64,000 nucleotides of DNA. It comes from Bacillota bacterium. Lineage in GTDB: Bacteria > Bacillota > Clostridia > DSM-8532. The notes beneath the pieces are model-generated. The model saw only the letters and a program-made list of their open reading frames with translations, made no database searches and was not told where the DNA came from. The stretch spans positions 203,158 to 267,157 of the forward strand of contig JAEZTB010000002.1 of the NCBI GenBank assembly GCA_023443745.1. Reading direction: 5' to 3'. The stretch's first letter is position 1; each line of letters starts with the position of its first letter. A program made the position numbers and the translations under genes. This document shows positions 35,401 to 44,713 of this stretch, in pieces.

Positions 35401-36876
35401 ATGGATAAAAGATTCGCCATTTCTGAATACCCTGATACCACTGCAATCGTAAAACAACTCGATGAGCTGATTCAAAAACCTGTTTACACAATCCGGCCCG
35501 ATGCCTTAAAAAACTATGAGAATGAATACTATGACAAGAAATGTGCCCAATCCAAAAGAATGATCGAGGAAGCCAAAGAGATAATTCCAGGTGGGGTCCA
35601 GCATAACCTTGCCTTCAACTATCCCTTCCCTCTGGTTTTTACAAAAGCCGAAGGTGCTTATCTCTATGACATTGATGGCAACCGTTATTATGATTTCCTC
35701 CAGGCCGGCGGTCCAACAGTTCTTGGAAGCAACCCCATTGAAGTCCGCAGCCGGGTTATTGACCTTTTAAATGATTGCGGCCCTTCCACAGGACTGTTCC
35801 ATGAATTTGAGTATAAGCTTGCAAAGAAAATCTCAGAAAGCTTTGAAGCCGTACAAATGTTCAGAATGCTTGGCTCCGGCACCGAAGCCTGTATGGCTGC
35901 CATCCGTGTTGCACGCCTTGCCACCAAGAAGAAGTACATATTAAAAATGGGCGGAGCCTATCACGGCTGGAGCGACCAATTGGCTTACGGCATCCGCATT
36001 CCCGGCTCCAAATGGACACAAGCTCACGGCGTTCCGCGATTCTGTTTTAAACATACACAGGAATTCTTCCCCAATGATCTAAACGACCTGGAAAAGAAAC
36101 TTCGGCGAAACAGCCTGCGAGGTGGAACTGCTGCTGTGCTGATTGAGCCGGTAGGCCCGGAAAGCGGGACCAGACCTCTGGATAAGGATTTCAACAAGGG
36201 TGTAGAAGCACTCTGCCGCAAATACGGGGCTCTTTTGATATTTGACGAGGTGGTAACCGCTTTCAGAATCGGTATGGCAGGCGCACAGGGCTATTTTGGC
36301 GTTTCTCCCGACCTGACGGTTTTCGGCAAGGTGGTGGCCGGTGGCTATCCAGGAGCAGGCGGTCTGGGAGGCAAGAAAGAGTATATGAAATATCTTGCTG
36401 CAGGTATCCAGTCAGGGGACAAACATAAAAAAGCGCTGATCGGCGGCACCATGGCTGCCAACCCCTTAAGCTGCGTTGCCGGTTACTATTCGCTTTGCGA
36501 AATCGAAAGGACAAACGCCGCACAAAAAGCAGGGCTCATGGGTGATAAGCTGGTGAAAGGCCTGCAAGCCCTCGTTAAGAAGCACGAGCTTCCCTTCGTT
36601 GTATTCAATCAAGGCTCCATATGCCATCTTGAGACAGTGGGAACTATGCACTTTTCCATTAACTGGTCCAAGCCCTGGCAAATTCCCGATGTACTAAAAG
36701 CTACCTCTCAACGTAAAAAGGAAATGGAGCATATGGGCGCCGCCTATATGGCTGAGGGTATTGTAACCTTAGCAGGCAGCAGACTTTATACGAGTGCGGC
36801 TTATACGGATGAGATGATCGATGATGTTCTGTCCAGGTTTGATAAGGTATTTGCAAATGTAGCAGTTACAGAATAA
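35401..36876 (+). CDS. Class III aminotransferase (glutamate-1-semialdehyde aminomutase-like)
   Basis: About 491 residues from ATG 35401 (MDKRFAISEY), 4 nt after GGAGG; the ATG at 35383 is part of that site. It has IDGNRYYDFLQAGGPTVLG, the GSGTEACMAAIRVAR loop, the acidic FDEVVTAFR and the PLP lysine in LTVFGKVVAGGYP. An N-terminal extension of about 60 residues precedes the domain. It resembles HemL-type aminotransferases, but HemL is not expected beside an aldolase and a sugar kinase, so it likely transaminates an amino-sugar-type or amino-aldehyde intermediate. First gene of the plus-strand operon. Confidence 0.87.
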   Translation: MDKRFAISEYPDTTAIVKQLDELIQKPVYTIRPDALKNYENEYYDKKCAQSKRMIEEAKEIIPGGVQHNLAFNYPFPLVFTKAEGAYLYDIDGNRYYDFLQAGGPTVLGSNPIEVRSRVIDLLNDCGPSTGLFHEFEYKLAKKISESFEAVQMFRMLGSGTEACMAAIRVARLATKKKYILKMGGAYHGWSDQLAYGIRIPGSKWTQAHGVPRFCFKHTQEFFPNDLNDLEKKLRRNSLRGGTAAVLIEPVGPESGTRPLDKDFNKGVEALCRKYGALLIFDEVVTAFRIGMAGAQGYFGVSPDLTVFGKVVAGGYPGAGGLGGKKEYMKYLAAGIQSGDKHKKALIGGTMAANPLSCVAGYYSLCEIERTNAAQKAGLMGDKLVKGLQALVKKHELPFVVFNQGSICHLETVGTMHFSINWSKPWQIPDVLKATSQRKKEMEHMGAAYMAEGIVTLAGSRLYTSAAYTDEMIDDVLSRFDKVFANVAVTE

Positions 36877-36893
36877 TTGCGAGGGGTGCCGAT

Positions 36894-38072
36894 ATGACGA
36901 TTCAAGAGGCCAAAGAAACGGTTGTACTGGCAGGTAAAATGCTTGTCAAGTCGGGTTTGATTGCGCGCACCTGGGGAAATGTAAGCTGTCGGATCAGCAG
37001 CAGCCACTTTGTGATTACACCCAGCGGCAGGGATTATCTATCACTGACTCCGGAAGAGATCGTAGAAGTTGCTATTTCCGATTGCAGCTACAGCAGCAGC
37101 ATCAAGCCTTCCTCTGAAAAGGGCGTTCATGCGGAGGTTTACAAGCTCCATCCTGAGATCAGCTTTGTCATTCATACCCATCAGAAGCAGGCCTCTGCGG
37201 TTAGCGCCATGATGCTGGATACTATCAGCGTTTCAAAGGATTTCCCCTCCCTTAGTGGCCAGGTGATCTGTGCAGCCTATGGGCTTCCAGGGACAAAAAA
37301 GCTGCGCCGCGGTGTAGCAGAAGCGCTTGCTCGTTCCAAAGGAAAGGCTGTCATCATGAAAAATCATGGTGCCTTTTGCTTTGGTCAGAATTATGAAGAG
37401 ACCTTCAAGGTTGCCCATGAGCTTGAAAGCGCCTGCGAACGTTTCATTCGGAATATGTATGCTGAATTAAGCAAGAAGCCAGATACGGATTTTGAACAAA
37501 TAGGTTGCTTCGCTCTTTCAAAGCTTACGGGTAAAGCAGTAACGACAACCAACAGAGGCCCTGTCCTTTCCTGTGTGAGCAAAAGGACAGAAAAAGGCTT
37601 CCGTTTGCATATCAATGGTGAATCTCAGGATTATTCCTTTGAACATTTGCCGGATTATCCTGAAGCGGAAATTCATCATGAAATTTATAAAGAACATAAA
37701 AACATACATTACATCATTCACACAGACGCACCGAGCATTACAGCAGTGTCCTGCGCCGGTATCAAAGTCCGTCCGTTACTTGACGATTTTGCTCAAATAG
37801 CAGGAATTTCTGTTGGCAATGTAGAAATGAATAGTAAAAGGATTTCAGCCGCATTAAAGAACGTCTCCGCCGTTATGCTTAAAAACAACGGCGCACTGTG
37901 CTGCGGAAGCACAAAAGGTGACGCTGAAGCAGTGAGCATGGTGGTGGAAAAGAATTGTATCGCTCTGATAAGTGCGGCTCTGCTCGGCAAAGTCAAGCCC
38001 ATTAACGGTTTTGAGTGCCGCCTGATGCGGTTCGTCTATTTGAAAAAGTACTCCAAGCAGGCTCATATTTAA
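36894..38072 (+). CDS. Tandem class II aldolase/adducin protein with degenerate second domain
   Basis: 392 residues made of two class II aldolase domains. Domain 1 (about 1-190) keeps the metal site: VIHTHQKQAS (HxH) and KNHGAFCFG, with a later AHELESACE. Domain 2 (about 205-385) repeats the fold but reads IIHTDAPSIT and KNNGALCCG, so two metal-binding histidines are changed to Asp and Asn. One domain is probably catalytic and the other structural or regulatory. Known family members cleave sugar phosphates or epimerise them. It lies 17 nt after the aminotransferase gene. Confidence 0.85.
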   Translation: MTIQEAKETVVLAGKMLVKSGLIARTWGNVSCRISSSHFVITPSGRDYLSLTPEEIVEVAISDCSYSSSIKPSSEKGVHAEVYKLHPEISFVIHTHQKQASAVSAMMLDTISVSKDFPSLSGQVICAAYGLPGTKKLRRGVAEALARSKGKAVIMKNHGAFCFGQNYEETFKVAHELESACERFIRNMYAELSKKPDTDFEQIGCFALSKLTGKAVTTTNRGPVLSCVSKRTEKGFRLHINGESQDYSFEHLPDYPEAEIHHEIYKEHKNIHYIIHTDAPSITAVSCAGIKVRPLLDDFAQIAGISVGNVEMNSKRISAALKNVSAVMLKNNGALCCGSTKGDAEAVSMVVEKNCIALISAALLGKVKPINGFECRLMRFVYLKKYSKQAHI

Positions 38073-38124
38073 GGAATCACAAACATTGAACCATTGCAAA
38101 ATACCCAATAAGGGGGTTCTACAT

Positions 38125-39354
38125 ATGTCATCCGTTAAAATGCCATCGATGGACAATAGCCCGTCATCCTATCGTTGGATCATTCTGCTGGCTATTGTCC
38201 CAATCATTATCTCCACAGAAATGATGTGGCTTTCTCTGGCACCCATATCCAGCATGGCCGAAAGCTTTTACGGGGTCGGCAGTATGAGTGTAACCCTGTT
38301 TTCAATGAGCTATATGATCATGTACATTATTTTTTCACTACCCGCTTCCTGGGTGGTAGATCATTTCGGCTACAGATACTCCCTCATCATAGGTGCTGTC
38401 ATTACTGCAGTTTTCGGACTGATCCGAGCTCTTTTTGCAGACCATTTCACCATCGTACTTATCGCACAGTTTATTATTGCCATTGGCCAGCCGTTTCTTC
38501 TGAATATTTCTACAAAGGTTCCCGCCAACTGGTTTCCGCTCTCCGAACGCTCCACGGCTGCCGGCATATTGACAATGGCCCAGTATATCGGTTTTGCAGT
38601 TCCCATGCTACTGGCTCCCATGATTGCAGAAAGCTCCGGCATACCGGCATCCTTCATGGTTTTTGCCATTATAGCAGTTGTTTCCGCTCTGATCGCCATT
38701 GTATTCACGCGGGAAAAACCTCTTGTCCCCCCTGCCGGCCCTGTTGCGCCGAAAGAAGATTTAAGCCTGGCATCGGTGAAAAAGCTGTTTTCCAATAAAG
38801 CCTTTGTACTGGTGCTCTTTATTTGCTTTATTTCTATTGGCATATTCAATACATTGTTAACCTTAATTGAAGCCATACTGCTTCCCCGCGGCATCACTTC
38901 CACCCAGGCGGGTATTGTAGGTGCGGTTTTTGTCATTGCAGGCGTCATTGGTGCAGTTGTTTTGCCTATTATTTCAGATAAGCTTCGAATAAGAGCACCT
39001 TTTTTTATTGGTGCCATTTCATTACTGGTACCGGTTTATCTGGGCTTCACATTTGTGCCGAACTTTATCCTGATTGTTATATTAGCCGGGATTGCAGGTT
39101 TTTCAATCATGGGCGTCGCTCCAATTTTGTTCCAGCATGGGGCTGAAGTGGCCTACCCCATACAGGAAGGAACCTCTCTTGGAATTCTTCTCCTGATGGG
39201 GCAGATATCCGGTACTCTATTTGTTTATCTTTTCGAAATACTGGAAAACGCATCCGGTTCTGTGGTCTGGCCCATGCTGCTGGTCGTAATTTTAACGGTG
39301 GCAGAATTGCCTGCGACGCTACGGATAAAGGAATCGAATATGGTCAATCAATGA
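38125..39354 (+). CDS. MFS transporter
   Basis: About 409 residues from ATG 38125 (MSSVKMPSMDNSPSS), 8 nt after GGGGG; the longer frame from 38086 has no site. Twelve predicted helices. The cytoplasmic loop motif reads WVVDHFGYRYSLIIG, and the PLSERSTAAGILTMAQYIG segment resembles FLVCR-type transporters. As last gene of the operon it is the obvious importer for the substrate handled by the aminotransferase, aldolase and kinase. Export of a product is the alternative. Confidence 0.87.
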   Translation: MSSVKMPSMDNSPSSYRWIILLAIVPIIISTEMMWLSLAPISSMAESFYGVGSMSVTLFSMSYMIMYIIFSLPASWVVDHFGYRYSLIIGAVITAVFGLIRALFADHFTIVLIAQFIIAIGQPFLLNISTKVPANWFPLSERSTAAGILTMAQYIGFAVPMLLAPMIAESSGIPASFMVFAIIAVVSALIAIVFTREKPLVPPAGPVAPKEDLSLASVKKLFSNKAFVLVLFICFISIGIFNTLLTLIEAILLPRGITSTQAGIVGAVFVIAGVIGAVVLPIISDKLRIRAPFFIGAISLLVPVYLGFTFVPNFILIVILAGIAGFSIMGVAPILFQHGAEVAYPIQEGTSLGILLLMGQISGTLFVYLFEILENASGSVVWPMLLVVILTVAELPATLRIKESNMVNQ

Positions 39355-39371
39355 TAATATGGCCTTCGGTT

Positions 39372-40103
39372 TCATTTTTTGCGTGCTGCTATCAGCAGCA
39401 TCATCGGTCGGCGCATCTCATCCTTCATTCCAGGCTCATTCATAAGGTCATCAGCCGGTTTAGGCTCTACCAGGTTGATGATCTCAAAGCCGCATTGGAG
39501 AAGCGTGTTTACATAAGTGGTGAGGGTTTTATGATATTTCATAACTTCCTCGCCCAGAAAGACCGCTTTGCGAACACCTTCTTCAAAGTAATGGTCCACC
39601 GGCCAGTGTAAAGGCTTTCCATTAGCATCGCAATACCACTGCTGGTTGCCTTGGGCAGTAAAAACCGAATGCTCGACAGAAAAAACAAAATGACCGCCGC
39701 GCATCAGACATCGGTTTATCTTCATGCAAATATCTTCAAAGGATTTAATATAGTGAAATACAAGCGAGCTGATAACAACATCAAAAGAGTTTTCCGGGTA
39801 ATCGATATCTTCAATGGGCATGTGCACATATTCAATAAGCTGCGAGGCTGTTTTTTCTTTTGCCTCCTGCAGCATCTTTTCTGAAAGATCCACTCCAACC
39901 ACCGACTTCGCGCCTTGTTCGACGGCATAGCGGCAGTGCCAGCCAAATCCGCACCCAAGATCCAAAACTCGTTTGCCCTGAAAATCCGGCATCATTTTCT
40001 GTAGCTCATGCCATTCGCCGGCCGCCTGCAAACCACCTATAGAACGTGCCATTTGCTTATATTGCTTAAAAAATTGCATATTATCATATTTGTTTTCTTT
40101 CAT
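39372..40103 (-). CDS. Class I SAM-dependent methyltransferase
   Basis: 243 residues with motif I VLDLGCGFGWHCRYAVEQG, the acidic post-II VVGVDLSEKML and FDVVISSLVFHYI. The substrate is unknown; the sequence resembles UbiE/Methyltransf_11 proteins. AGAGG precedes the ATG at 8 nt. It is the last gene of a small minus-strand operon with an NAD-dependent epimerase and a DUF1697 protein, and it meets the MFS gene head-on with only 17 nt between the stop codons. Confidence 0.87.
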   Translation of the reverse strand: MKENKYDNMQFFKQYKQMARSIGGLQAAGEWHELQKMMPDFQGKRVLDLGCGFGWHCRYAVEQGAKSVVGVDLSEKMLQEAKEKTASQLIEYVHMPIEDIDYPENSFDVVISSLVFHYIKSFEDICMKINRCLMRGGHFVFSVEHSVFTAQGNQQWYCDANGKPLHWPVDHYFEEGVRKAVFLGEEVMKYHKTLTTYVNTLLQCGFEIINLVEPKPADDLMNEPGMKDEMRRPMMLLIAARKK

Positions 40104-40130
40104 GTTTCATACCTCTGCTAGCTAAAACAA

Positions 40131-41084
40131 TTAGCCTACAGCCTCTCTTTTAAATGTATTTTGCTCCCATTGAATAGTCCGCATTAGACCTTCTTCCAAT
40201 GAAACTACCTCAGCATAACCCAGTTTCGTCCTGATTTTAGTAGTGTCCATAACGAAGGGTTGTTCCAGATTCAGCCCTGACGAAAAATCGGTTGTATTGC
40301 CATCAAGGCTTATACGGATCTCCCCATACCAATTCATCAGCTTTGCAATCTGTCTTGACCACTCCAATTCGGTAAAGGTATCATGGTGGGACAGGTTATA
40401 TATTTCTCCTGCAGGACTTTTTTCGGCTGCCAGTACAATGCCGTGTGCTACATCATCTACATAGCATTTGCTTGAACGAAATTTTGCCATCCCGGAAGAT
40501 AGCTCAATGGCTTCCGCTCCACTCCCCATCTGTCGGATAATATCCGAAAAACGGCGATTGGGGTCGTTTTCTCCATAAACCATTCCTAAACGCAAGATGA
40601 CCGAATCCAACACAGGGCTTTGCAAAGCAGCTTTTTCCACCAGGATTTTCTCGTAGCTATATGCGAAATCGGTTTCAAGCTTGCCTCGATAGGGAAAAAG
40701 CACCTCCCGAAGTGCTGATTGCTCCGTAAAGGGAATGGGCTCAATCGGGCCGGAGACAAGTCCCGTAAGCACGCCATAGCCCCTATATACATCAGCACTA
40801 GAAATAATCACAGTTCGCGTTCGTCTTTTCCCAAGTGCCTGTTCCAATGCTTCGATGTGGCTTTGATACAAGGCAACCATATGGACAATAATATCCGGCT
40901 TCGCTAACTCGACGGCTCTTTTAATATCTGCGGAAACGTTACAGTCACCCTGTATCTGCACGTATTCATCAGATATATTGCTTTTATTACGATGAAACAA
41001 GGTCACATGATGTCCTGCTTTATGGAAATACTTAGCTGAAACTGGGCCGATAAATTTAGTACCGCCTATAATCAAGACGTTCAT
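40131..41084 (-). CDS. NAD-dependent epimerase/dehydratase
   Basis: 317 residues of the extended SDR type. The N-terminal motif is MNVLIIGGTKFIGPVSAKYF (TGxxGxxG variant GGTKFIG), followed by ISSADVYRGYG and the catalytic YSYEKILVE (YxxxK). AGGAGG lies 6 nt before the ATG. It resembles chloroplast-type and archaeal NAD-dependent epimerases acting on nucleotide sugars or RNA-bound substrates, but no specific role is claimed. Eleven nt separate it from the upstream DUF1697 gene. Confidence 0.87.
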   Translation of the reverse strand: MNVLIIGGTKFIGPVSAKYFHKAGHHVTLFHRNKSNISDEYVQIQGDCNVSADIKRAVELAKPDIIVHMVALYQSHIEALEQALGKRRTRTVIISSADVYRGYGVLTGLVSGPIEPIPFTEQSALREVLFPYRGKLETDFAYSYEKILVEKAALQSPVLDSVILRLGMVYGENDPNRRFSDIIRQMGSGAEAIELSSGMAKFRSSKCYVDDVAHGIVLAAEKSPAGEIYNLSHHDTFTELEWSRQIAKLMNWYGEIRISLDGNTTDFSSGLNLEQPFVMDTTKIRTKLGYAEVVSLEEGLMRTIQWEQNTFKREAVG

Positions 41085-41095
41085 CTTTTTACCTC

Positions 41096-41674
41096 CTAAG
41101 TGCCAAGGGTTAAGGCCTTCCTGGTCTTTGATAATGCATGAAGTTTTTTAATTGTTTTCCAGTTGCGAACAGTCTGCGGTACATCCAGCTTTTGAAGATG
41201 ATTCGCAAGCTTTGAATTTCTAATGCTATGACGTAATAAAAGATAGATATCCCGATTTTCGATTCTATACTCATCATTTTCGCTTTTGTAAGTATTCAGG
41301 AGCTCTGTTTTTTCTTGAGAAGGGGCTTTAATCAGCATGGAGACATATAGGCTTTCTCCTTCCGAATTTGACAATTCTGCTTCCGCCACCTCTACCTCTG
41401 AAAATGGGCAAGCCTGGATAAGCCGTTCTAGCTCGGCAGCTGTTCTCAAAACAACAAAGGTTGAAAATCCAAAATTTGTCTCAAGCCCATACTCTATTTT
41501 CTTTCGTAGTGTATCTTCATCTTTATTTGATTCAAATATAACATTGCCGCTTTGAATATAGGTTTCTACACGAATAAGACCTATTGATTCAAACATGCGT
41601 TGTAAATCTGCCATCTTAATCTTGTTTTTTCCACCTACATTAATTCCCCGCAATAACGCTATAAAAACGGCCAT
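41096..41674 (-). CDS. DUF1697 domain protein
   Basis: 192 residues with the family opening MAVFIALLRGINVGGKNKIKM and VETYIQSGNVIFES, then a C-terminal SRNSK-like tail rich in basic residues. DUF1697 proteins are widespread small alpha/beta proteins of unknown function. GGAG precedes the ATG. First gene of the operon with the epimerase and methyltransferase. Confidence 0.85.
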   Translation of the reverse strand: MAVFIALLRGINVGGKNKIKMADLQRMFESIGLIRVETYIQSGNVIFESNKDEDTLRKKIEYGLETNFGFSTFVVLRTAAELERLIQACPFSEVEVAEAELSNSEGESLYVSMLIKAPSQEKTELLNTYKSENDEYRIENRDIYLLLRHSIRNSKLANHLQKLDVPQTVRNWKTIKKLHALSKTRKALTLGT

Positions 41675-41924
41675 TTTATCATCTCCAACTCGCTCTCATT
41701 CAGCACTCCCTGCAATGCGGACAGTTATCTGCCCCTTTTACAGATCTTGGGCACTCTTATAAAAGTTATTGTAATGCATATCGCGTTTTCTATCAACAGA
41801 AGTGGTTCTATCAACAGGAATAAAATTACTGCACCAACTTTATGAAATCTCCACGCGTCATATAAATAGCACACTGTTAATCACAGAATTATTCTAAGAG
41901 TCGCATCAGGAGGTAATATATATA

Positions 41925-43799
41925 ATGAATTCACTGTCTAACAAACAAAGTACAAACGTGTGTGCAAAAACGAAACGCTATATGCCAGGACTTGATGGTT
42001 TGCGAACCTTATCCATTTTTGCAGTTGTCGCTTATCATCTGAATTTCTCATGGGCTTCCGGAGGGTTTCTCGGAGTTGGAATCTTCTTTACATTATCTGG
42101 GTATCTTATCACCGACAGGCTAATGTTGGAGTGGCAAAATACAGGGAAGATCAACCTGAAGGATTTTTGGATTAAAAGAATTCGAAGGCTCACACCCGTA
42201 TTGTTCATTATGCTAGGAATAGTTTATTTATGGTTGTTTTTACTCGAACCATCACGCATTGAATCATTGCAGGGTGACTTTATATCTGCCGTGCTACCCA
42301 TTAACAACTGGTGGAAGATATTTCATAATGTATCCTACTTTGAAAGCTTTGGTCCACAATCACCGATCGGTCATGTCTGGTCATTGGCTATCGAGGAGCA
42401 ATTTTATTTATTATGGCCGGTCATTCTAATAATAGGATTGCGCTTTATACCAAAACGCCGTGAGCTGATACTAATTATAACTTGCGGGGCAGCAGCTTCG
42501 ATACTTGCCATGGGATTGATTTATGAACCCGGGGCTGATCCAAGCCGAGTTTATTATGGAACCGATACCCGAGCCTTTGCTTTGCTGATCGGTGCGATTT
42601 TTGCCATTAGATTCCCCAGCTTTAAATTGCCTAAACAAATTTCTGCTAAGTCACGTTTAGCGCTTGATATCATGGGTGGATTAAGCCTGTTGTGTATTCT
42701 CATATTCATTTGGAAAACGAATGAATATCAAATCTCCTTATATTTTGGAGGATTGGCCGTTTTCTCAATTATGTCAGCTATTGTTACAGTCATACTTGCT
42801 CATCCAGCCAGTAGAGTGGCTGGACTCATAGGTTGTAAACCACTTAGATGGATCGGGACCCGTTCGTATAGTCTTTACCTTTGGCATTATCCAGTAATAA
42901 TCCTTACCAGTCCGACTGTAGATACCGGAGATTTCAATGGAGGGCGAGTTGTTCTTCAGTTAGCTATGACCTTTCTTTTAGCTGAGCTTTCTTGGAGATT
43001 TGTCGAAGAGCCCATTCGCCGTGGCGCACTTACTCAATTAAAAAGAAATATACCCGCAATAATTGGAAAGTCAATGCTGAGCATTGTTATAGTTTTATTT
43101 GCTTTACATTTTGCTTACTCCTCAACCCTTCTTAATGGAGATGCCAGTTCGTTGGCTACCCCGCCTGCAGACAACATGCAGGAACAAAATGATAATTCTG
43201 AAGAAGATAATCATGAGTCACCTCCGCAAACTGCAGACCCCAGTGAACCTATCAATGATATATCAGGTCAGCCATCTGATGAGCAAAGGCCAGCTACACC
43301 TCCTCCCATAAAGAAAGATGAAATTGGCAAAGGAATAATAGCCATAGGTGATTCTGTTATACTGGATGCAAAACCGTATCTGGAAAAACTTTTACCCGGC
43401 ATAATAATTGACGGGAAGGTCGGAAGGCAGATGGCACAGGCACAAGAAGTGATCGATCAACTCAAGGCTAATGGCAAGCTCGGTAATCGCGTTATTATAG
43501 CACTCGGTTCAAATGGTTCCTTTAGTGCAAAGCAATTGAAGCAGTTATTGACATCTCTCGAAGATATGCAACAAATAATTCTTGTGAATACGCGTGTTCC
43601 CAAAAAATGGCAAAACATTGTAAACTCAGATTTGGACAAGGTTGCATCAGAATTTCCTAATGCAACAATTGTAGACTGGTTTTCTGCCAGCAAAGGAAAG
43701 GATTCGTTTTTTTGTAATGATGGCGTTCATTTAGAACGTGAAGGCGCAAGCTACTATGCTTCAATTATCGCTGATGCTGTAGTGGAAGAAGGAAAATAG
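41925..43799 (+). CDS. OafA/YrhL-type acyltransferase with SGNH domain
   Basis: 624 residues. N-terminal acyltransferase-3 membrane domain (about 18-390, with YMPGLDGLRTLSIFAVVAYH and GVGIFFTLSGYLITDR). A Pro/Asp/Glu-rich linker (about 405-460) leads to an extracellular SGNH esterase-like domain with AIGDSVILDAKPYL, ALGSNGSF and DGVHLEREGASYYA. These proteins O-acetylate peptidoglycan, teichoic acid or exopolysaccharide, the membrane part passing acyl groups to the SGNH part. AGGAGG is 8 nt before the ATG. Confidence 0.9.
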   Translation: MNSLSNKQSTNVCAKTKRYMPGLDGLRTLSIFAVVAYHLNFSWASGGFLGVGIFFTLSGYLITDRLMLEWQNTGKINLKDFWIKRIRRLTPVLFIMLGIVYLWLFLLEPSRIESLQGDFISAVLPINNWWKIFHNVSYFESFGPQSPIGHVWSLAIEEQFYLLWPVILIIGLRFIPKRRELILIITCGAAASILAMGLIYEPGADPSRVYYGTDTRAFALLIGAIFAIRFPSFKLPKQISAKSRLALDIMGGLSLLCILIFIWKTNEYQISLYFGGLAVFSIMSAIVTVILAHPASRVAGLIGCKPLRWIGTRSYSLYLWHYPVIILTSPTVDTGDFNGGRVVLQLAMTFLLAELSWRFVEEPIRRGALTQLKRNIPAIIGKSMLSIVIVLFALHFAYSSTLLNGDASSLATPPADNMQEQNDNSEEDNHESPPQTADPSEPINDISGQPSDEQRPATPPPIKKDEIGKGIIAIGDSVILDAKPYLEKLLPGIIIDGKVGRQMAQAQEVIDQLKANGKLGNRVIIALGSNGSFSAKQLKQLLTSLEDMQQIILVNTRVPKKWQNIVNSDLDKVASEFPNATIVDWFSASKGKDSFFCNDGVHLEREGASYYASIIADAVVEEGK

Positions 43800-43845
43800 G
43801 GTGTCCTGTCCTAATGTGCCGTTCCTTCCGAAGGACAGAACACCC
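43799..43845 (+). terminator. Hairpin overlapping the acyltransferase stop codon
   Basis: Arms GGGTGTCCTGTCC (43799-43811) and GGACAGAACACCC (43833-43845), one internal mismatch; the first G is the last base of the TAG stop. No U-tract follows, so it may be a barrier between convergent genes or an RNA-stability element. Confidence 0.6.
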
Positions 43846-43883
43846 GTCCCGGTATTGCATTATATTAGCATGCTATGCACATT

Positions 43884-44654
43884 TCATAATATACGAAACA
43901 TTTTATAGCACCGAAACAAGCAGAGCCACTGAATATAGAGTGTTTCTTCATTCTCATGTAACGGCGGCAATTGCGCCAATTTTAAGGATAAAGAGATTTG
44001 CTTCTTTGTCAGCAAGCTCTTTTTGCCAAACAACCCGTATTTTACGGAATGCTCCACAAACTTTTTGTAGGCCCCGAAATCCGCTCTGTCGATGTCCGGC
44101 TTCCGCTTGTACGATAAGTGCAACAAAACCGAGTCCACTGAAGGTTTTGGATGGAAATCCTCTTTCCTGAAATGATAGAGGATTTTCATTTCCCATTTTG
44201 GCTTAAGAAGTAGCGATTTACTGGTTTCCCTCGGAATTCCCATAAATCTTTTTGCGGCTCCTTTTTCCAAAACAATCCATATTTCATCAGGTGGATTTGG
44301 CGCTTCCGTTAATTTATTTATAATTTCCGAGGTAATAAAATATGGAATATTCGAAAAAACTTTGTACTCTTCTTTTTTGGGTAAATGGAACCTTAGGAAA
44401 TTGCCATTAATGAGCTTGAGGTTTTTGACCTCCTTCAATTTTGCAGCAGATTTTTCGAACAATTCTTTATCGATTTCGATTGAGTAAAGATATCGACATT
44501 TTTTACATAGCACACTTGTAAGGTGTCCTTTTCCAGTTCCAATCTCAAGCACAGTATCATCTTTATTGATTGTGCTCAGATTAACAATCCTCTCTATGAG
44601 CCGCTTACTCGTCATAAAGTTTTGGGAAACGGCAAAATTTCTACTATTCGGCAT
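43884..44654 (-). CDS. Erm family 23S rRNA adenine N6-methyltransferase
   Basis: 256 residues. SAM motif LEIGTGKGHLT, YSIEIDKELFEK, NGNFLRFHLP and the catalytic NIPYFITS mark the Erm/KsgA fold, and the overall length and N-terminal RNFAVSQNFM suit Erm rather than KsgA. Erm enzymes methylate A2058 of 23S rRNA, blocking macrolides, lincosamides and streptogramin B. GGAGG lies 6 nt before the ATG but is partly held in a hairpin (44665-44713). The gene may be a divergent, environmental member; activity is not shown. Confidence 0.87.
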   Translation of the reverse strand: MPNSRNFAVSQNFMTSKRLIERIVNLSTINKDDTVLEIGTGKGHLTSVLCKKCRYLYSIEIDKELFEKSAAKLKEVKNLKLINGNFLRFHLPKKEEYKVFSNIPYFITSEIINKLTEAPNPPDEIWIVLEKGAAKRFMGIPRETSKSLLLKPKWEMKILYHFRKEDFHPKPSVDSVLLHLSYKRKPDIDRADFGAYKKFVEHSVKYGLFGKKSLLTKKQISLSLKLAQLPPLHENEETLYIQWLCLFRCYKMFRIL

Positions 44655-44664
44655 TTTATTTCCT

Positions 44665-44713
44665 CCTGCATTCTTATTGCGCTAAGCATGAAAAAAGGCA
44701 ATAAAAATGCAGG
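44665..44713 (-). promoter_or_regulatory. SD-sequestering hairpin upstream of the Erm gene
   Basis: On the minus strand CCTGCATT (44713-44706) pairs with AATGCAGG (44672-44665), extended after one mismatch by TTATTGC/GCAATAA (44698-44704 with 44674-44680). The total is about 15 bp with a 17-nt loop. The 3' arm ends inside the GGAGG site of the Erm gene. Such structures mediate translational attenuation of inducible erm genes. A 25-codon frame runs from 44751 to 44674 through the structure but has no convincing site of its own. Confidence 0.65.

Noticed and set aside
41788..41817. Direct repeats TTCTATCAACAG, 18 bp apart, upstream of the acyltransferase gene.
   Set aside because: Only two short units without further copies; too little to call an operator or an array.
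43799..43845. Hairpin at the acyltransferase stop as a riboswitch or CRISPR-like repeat.
   Set aside because: Single copy and no downstream gene in sense orientation; a barrier between convergent genes is a simpler reading.
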